Below, piece by piece: positions 4,555-7,487 of a stretch of 7,487 nt of DNA (position 1 is the first letter of the stretch; every line of letters starts with the position of its first letter). Location: assembly GCA_964568525.1 (NCBI GenBank), contig CAZMPM010000037.1, positions 1 to 7,487 of the forward strand. The letters are read 5' to 3'. Both the position numbers and the translations under genes were made by a program. This DNA is from CAYZPB01 sp964568525 (lineage in GTDB: Bacteria > Bacillota > Bacilli > Tepidibacillales > Tepidibacillaceae). The notes under the pieces are model-generated. The model was not told the origin of the DNA. It saw only the letters and a list, made by a program, of their open reading frames with translations, and made no database searches.

Positions 4555-6345
4555 ATGAGAGAGGCAAGGTCATCAATCATTAAGCCAATCGGCCTAGCAA
4601 TTTTTTGGTTGGGTGCATTTGTTGTTGGCGCTTTTGTTACCATCAACTACTGGCCAGACTTATCGACACCTCAACTGACGACACTACTAATCTACTTGGC
4701 AATTATTGTAGTTCTTGAGAGCTTCCCGCTGGTCTTGGGTAGTACAAATATCAACTTCAGTTTCGCAATCAGCTTCATGGCCTTTCTCAAATACGGGCTG
4801 GTAGTCGAAATGATTCTGGTCCAACTAGCAGTAGTCATTAGCTTTTTATTTTTCGTGAGGGTGAGAAAACTTGATGCATTTTTCTACAATTCCGGTATGA
4901 TGCTTTACATGTCAGTCGCTGCAGCGATTGTGTATAACGCAACTGGCGGTAAAATAGGTTTTACTGTTTTGGAATTGGAAGATATGATTCTACCGATACT
5001 CTTATATGGCGCAACTTACTTTATAGTCAATCATTTCTTAATCTACATTAGTATGTATTTTAGAACTAATCAACGCGATAACAATTTCCTGCAGGCAGCG
5101 CTCTGGGACGGGCTAATCTTCGTATTCTCTTTAAGCTTCGGCGTATTAATGTACGTTTCAAATAAAACTTTTGGACCGTTTGCACTGTTCTTATTTGCTG
5201 TACTGTATTTGGTGACGATTCTGATCGTGCGATTTTATGCCAGTTATCGGCTCTTAAATGTGCGTATTAAGGCCGTTAACCGATTGGTCAGTAGTTTTGC
5301 ATCAGAACTTGATTTAAGGCGGTTAATTGAGGCAATTAAGGCTGCTCTACCCGATTTGAATGATTATGATTATAGCAATATCTACTTAATTAACGCCAAT
5401 CAGATGACGCCGATTAGAAATGGAGACAATGGCAATGGAAATAGCGATGGCGATGAGGACGAGGACAGCGATTGGTTGGATTACGATTGTGAAGGTATCT
5501 GCAATCCTGACAAAAGAGAGAACTGTTTAGTGCGCAAGGAAATATTTTCTCAAGTACTTGAGAGTAAAGAGCCGCTTTTAGTGAATGATGCGAAGAAGTT
5601 GGCCGGAGGGGTTAGGTTAGGATGTCCGGAGGAAGTTAGGTCGATGCTGTCAGTACCAATGGTCTGGAACAATCAGCTGATCGGACTGATTAATTTTGCG
5701 AGTCGAAAAACACGAGCTTTTAGCAAAAACGATGTTAATATGTTGAGTTTATTCGCTTCACAAGCAGCACTGGCAATTACTAATGCAATCAACTACAAAG
5801 TAGTTGAAGAACGCAGTCTCATCGATGAGCTGACAGCACTATACAATTACCGGGGTTTTAATGACATTTTGGAGGAGAAATTGTTGGAGGGTCAAGCTAA
5901 CAATTGGTCAGTTGCTCTACTGATGATTGATATTGACTTCTTCAAACATATAAATGATACTTATGGACATCCGGCTGGTAATCAGGTGCTTAGGACTCTG
6001 GCTGATATCCTGAAAAGTCATACACGATCTGACGATATTGTCAGCAGATATGGTGGAGAGGAATTTACAATTATTATTCCGCGCGCAACCGAGGAGCTTG
6101 CCTATGATATCGCTGAACGACTGCGTAAGACGGTGGAGAAGCATTGGTTTATGTTGACGGATACTTTTGATGGAGAGGTAAAAAAAGTTCAGTTAACAAT
6201 CAGTATTGGTTTATCGCTCTATCCGCAACAGGCGGAAACGGTCAGTGACTTGTTGCGTTATAGCGACCGCGCCCTCTACTTCGGGGCGAAAATGCAGGGA
6301 CGAAATAAGGTCGCAGTTTATGGAGAGCAGGGTTTGAGCGAATAG
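4555..6345 (+). CDS. Membrane diguanylate cyclase with GAF and GGEEF domains
   Basis: The 596-residue protein would make cyclic di-GMP from two GTP at the inner face of the membrane. Residues 12-228 hold about eight hydrophobic segments (near 12-32, 41-61, 66-80, 82-101, 113-128, 143-168, 186-202, 207-228), an integral membrane sensor of no family I can name. A GAF domain follows (about 245-412), then the GGDEF domain (about 420-590). The active site is GGEEF (500-504) with MIDIDFFKHINDTYGH before it (457-472). RSDD (491-494), five residues upstream of GGEEF, is an intact inhibitory I-site, so product feedback is expected. No EAL or HD-GYP domain is present. The GAF domain carries an acidic insert (289-306) and four cysteines: C312, C316, C324 and C357. 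GGGGGAG (4542-4548) is the ribosome binding site. comFA follows after two bases. Confidence 0.93.
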   Translation: MREARSSIIKPIGLAIFWLGAFVVGAFVTINYWPDLSTPQLTTLLIYLAIIVVLESFPLVLGSTNINFSFAISFMAFLKYGLVVEMILVQLAVVISFLFFVRVRKLDAFFYNSGMMLYMSVAAAIVYNATGGKIGFTVLELEDMILPILLYGATYFIVNHFLIYISMYFRTNQRDNNFLQAALWDGLIFVFSLSFGVLMYVSNKTFGPFALFLFAVLYLVTILIVRFYASYRLLNVRIKAVNRLVSSFASELDLRRLIEAIKAALPDLNDYDYSNIYLINANQMTPIRNGDNGNGNSDGDEDEDSDWLDYDCEGICNPDKRENCLVRKEIFSQVLESKEPLLVNDAKKLAGGVRLGCPEEVRSMLSVPMVWNNQLIGLINFASRKTRAFSKNDVNMLSLFASQAALAITNAINYKVVEERSLIDELTALYNYRGFNDILEEKLLEGQANNWSVALLMIDIDFFKHINDTYGHPAGNQVLRTLADILKSHTRSDDIVSRYGGEEFTIIIPRATEELAYDIAERLRKTVEKHWFMLTDTFDGEVKKVQLTISIGLSLYPQQAETVSDLLRYSDRALYFGAKMQGRNKVAVYGEQGLSE

Positions 6346-6347
6346 GT

Positions 6348-7487
6348 ATGAGTTTTCAAGATTTATATGGTAGTTGGTTAGAAAATGGTTATCCCTTATT
6401 AGAGGGCAGATTGTTATTATGGAATGAAGTAAAAGCTCTGATGCAAAATTATGGTTGTACGAGTGGTTGTGGCGTGGATTACTTAACCGAGCAGCAACTC
6501 AAGCGGTTATTGCGAATGGCTTATCATGATGGGCATGTAGAAATTAAAAGTGCTGTCAATCTTGATCGGAAGCGACTTGTCGGTTATTGTGAGCGTTGTG
6601 GTTCTAACGAACAGATTATAATTCAGGCCTGCGCAAGTTGCGGTAGTGATGGTGCCGCTTCGGTCTGTGCAACCTGTGAAGCTTGTATCAATATGGGACG
6701 TTCAACCAGCTGTACACCGCTTTTCTACTTTCGAGAGCTGGAGTTGCGGGATTCGCAGGATATGCTGGATTCGCAGGAATCACACGATTCGCCAACGTTG
6801 ATGCCGCCGGTCACTTATTCACCGAGGCAGCAGGCTGTTGCACAGCAGGTTGAGGCATTCATGCATAATTGCGATCAGCGTCAATTTCTTTTATGGGCCG
6901 TAACCGGCGCCGGCAAAACTGAACTATGCTATCCAGCAATCAGTTATGCGTTGGAGCGTGGTCAGCGGGTTCTGTTTACCGCCCCGCGCAAAGATGTCAT
7001 TCGCGAACTGGCCATTCGCTTTAAGCGCGATTTTCCATCAGTTAGGATATCTGCTTTGTATGGTGATAGCCCTGATAAGGAGCAGGCCGCCCGATTTTAC
7101 TTGGCAACTTCTCAGCAGACGATTCGCTTTTATCAATATTTTGATTTAGTCATCATCGATGAGCTGGATGCGTTTCCTTACCATAACAACCCTACTTTGC
7201 AAGGATATGTGGAAAGGGCGGCCTCTGCCAAAAGAGAAGCGAAACAGCTGCTGATGACAGCAACGCCGCCTGCCAGTTGGCAGTATCGGATTCAGCAAAA
7301 ACATAATAAACAGATGGCACACGCAATCTTGCCGCTACGCTTTCATGGCAAGCCGCTTCCGGTGCCGCGCGTTATTATTACTAATATTTTTACTGATTAT
7401 TTAGCAATTATCGAGCAATTTTTTGTTGAAGTGGAGCGACTTGAGGGTTGCGGGTTAATCTTTGTACCAACGGTTGAGGCAGTTCAC
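6348..7487 (+). CDS. comFA: ComFA-type competence helicase, incomplete at the window end
   Basis: The frame is open from ATG 6348 to the last base, 380 codons, without a stop; the C-terminal helicase lobe lies outside the window. ComFA is the superfamily 2 ATPase that helps pull single-stranded transforming DNA through the membrane. An N-terminal zinc-finger region has CxxC pairs at C81/C84, C95/C98 and C107/C110, plus C113 and C122. The Walker A is AVTGAGKTE (184-192), followed by TAPR (211-214). The Walker B is DELDAFPY (271-278), matching the ComFA form DExDAFPY rather than PriA, and motif III is TATP (304-307). The start is two bases after the cyclase stop with no strong ribosome binding site, so translation is probably coupled. 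An alternative, PriA, is disfavoured by the N-terminal fingers and the DAFPY box. Confidence 0.93.
   Translation, partial: MSFQDLYGSWLENGYPLLEGRLLLWNEVKALMQNYGCTSGCGVDYLTEQQLKRLLRMAYHDGHVEIKSAVNLDRKRLVGYCERCGSNEQIIIQACASCGSDGAASVCATCEACINMGRSTSCTPLFYFRELELRDSQDMLDSQESHDSPTLMPPVTYSPRQQAVAQQVEAFMHNCDQRQFLLWAVTGAGKTELCYPAISYALERGQRVLFTAPRKDVIRELAIRFKRDFPSVRISALYGDSPDKEQAARFYLATSQQTIRFYQYFDLVIIDELDAFPYHNNPTLQGYVERAASAKREAKQLLMTATPPASWQYRIQQKHNKQMAHAILPLRFHGKPLPVPRVIITNIFTDYLAIIEQFFVEVERLEGCGLIFVPTVEAVH

Noticed and set aside
5917..6144. Minus-strand open frame of 75 codons inside the GGDEF domain
   Set aside because: It is antisense to conserved GGDEF motifs and has no supporting signals.
6946..7149. 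Plus-strand open frame of 67 codons within comFA
   Set aside because: It is out of frame with the helicase, whose motifs on either side (GAGKTE, DELDAFPY) are in one continuous frame.
1..7487. CRISPR arrays, tRNA or rRNA genes, insertion sequence with transposase
   Set aside because: I saw no regularly spaced repeats, no cloverleaf-like sequence or rRNA segments, and no transposase-like reading frame.

Overview
The window looks like a chromosomal segment from a low-to-mid GC Gram-positive bacterium (Bacillota, probably Clostridia-like). This rests on strong GGAGG-type ribosome binding sites, a TTG start on metK, a GpsB-type division protein and a ComFA-type competence helicase. I cannot place it to genus.

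Left part (about 1-2200), AT-rich and accessory. It holds remains of several defence or toxin-antitoxin type genes. First is an AbiEi-family antitoxin (177-770), whose expected downstream AbiEii toxin survives only as its first few codons (767-796). Next is a two-gene unit with its own promoter: a 57-residue protein (962-1135) followed by a GNAT-fold protein (1150-1708) whose reading frame is broken at a run of ten T. On the opposite strand (2138-1691) lies a decayed AAA_14/DUF4143 ATPase gene that has lost its N-terminal ATPase part, a large internal piece and its frame. A long hairpin and an unidentified coding-like fragment sit at the left edge.

Right part (about 2200-7487), housekeeping. 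It holds a small secreted or membrane-anchored protein of a Clostridia-type family without known function (2270-2707), then a very long hairpin that probably ends transcription from both sides, then gpsB on the minus strand (3111-2821). Divergent from gpsB is metK (3263-4411) with a clear promoter. After a hairpin terminator or attenuator comes a membrane diguanylate cyclase with a GAF domain and a GGEEF domain (4555-6345). Two bases later comes comFA (6348 to the window end, incomplete).

How the genes fit together: metK supplies S-adenosylmethionine, and gpsB links division to cell-wall synthesis. The cyclase and comFA are almost certainly co-transcribed, which places c-di-GMP signalling next to DNA uptake. 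The left island reads as a site of repeated gain and decay of mobile defence genes. The most unusual items are the 57-aa/GNAT pair with its T10 frame break, the orphaned AbiEi, the cysteine cluster with an acidic insert in the cyclase's GAF domain, and the 74-base near-perfect hairpin between convergent genes.
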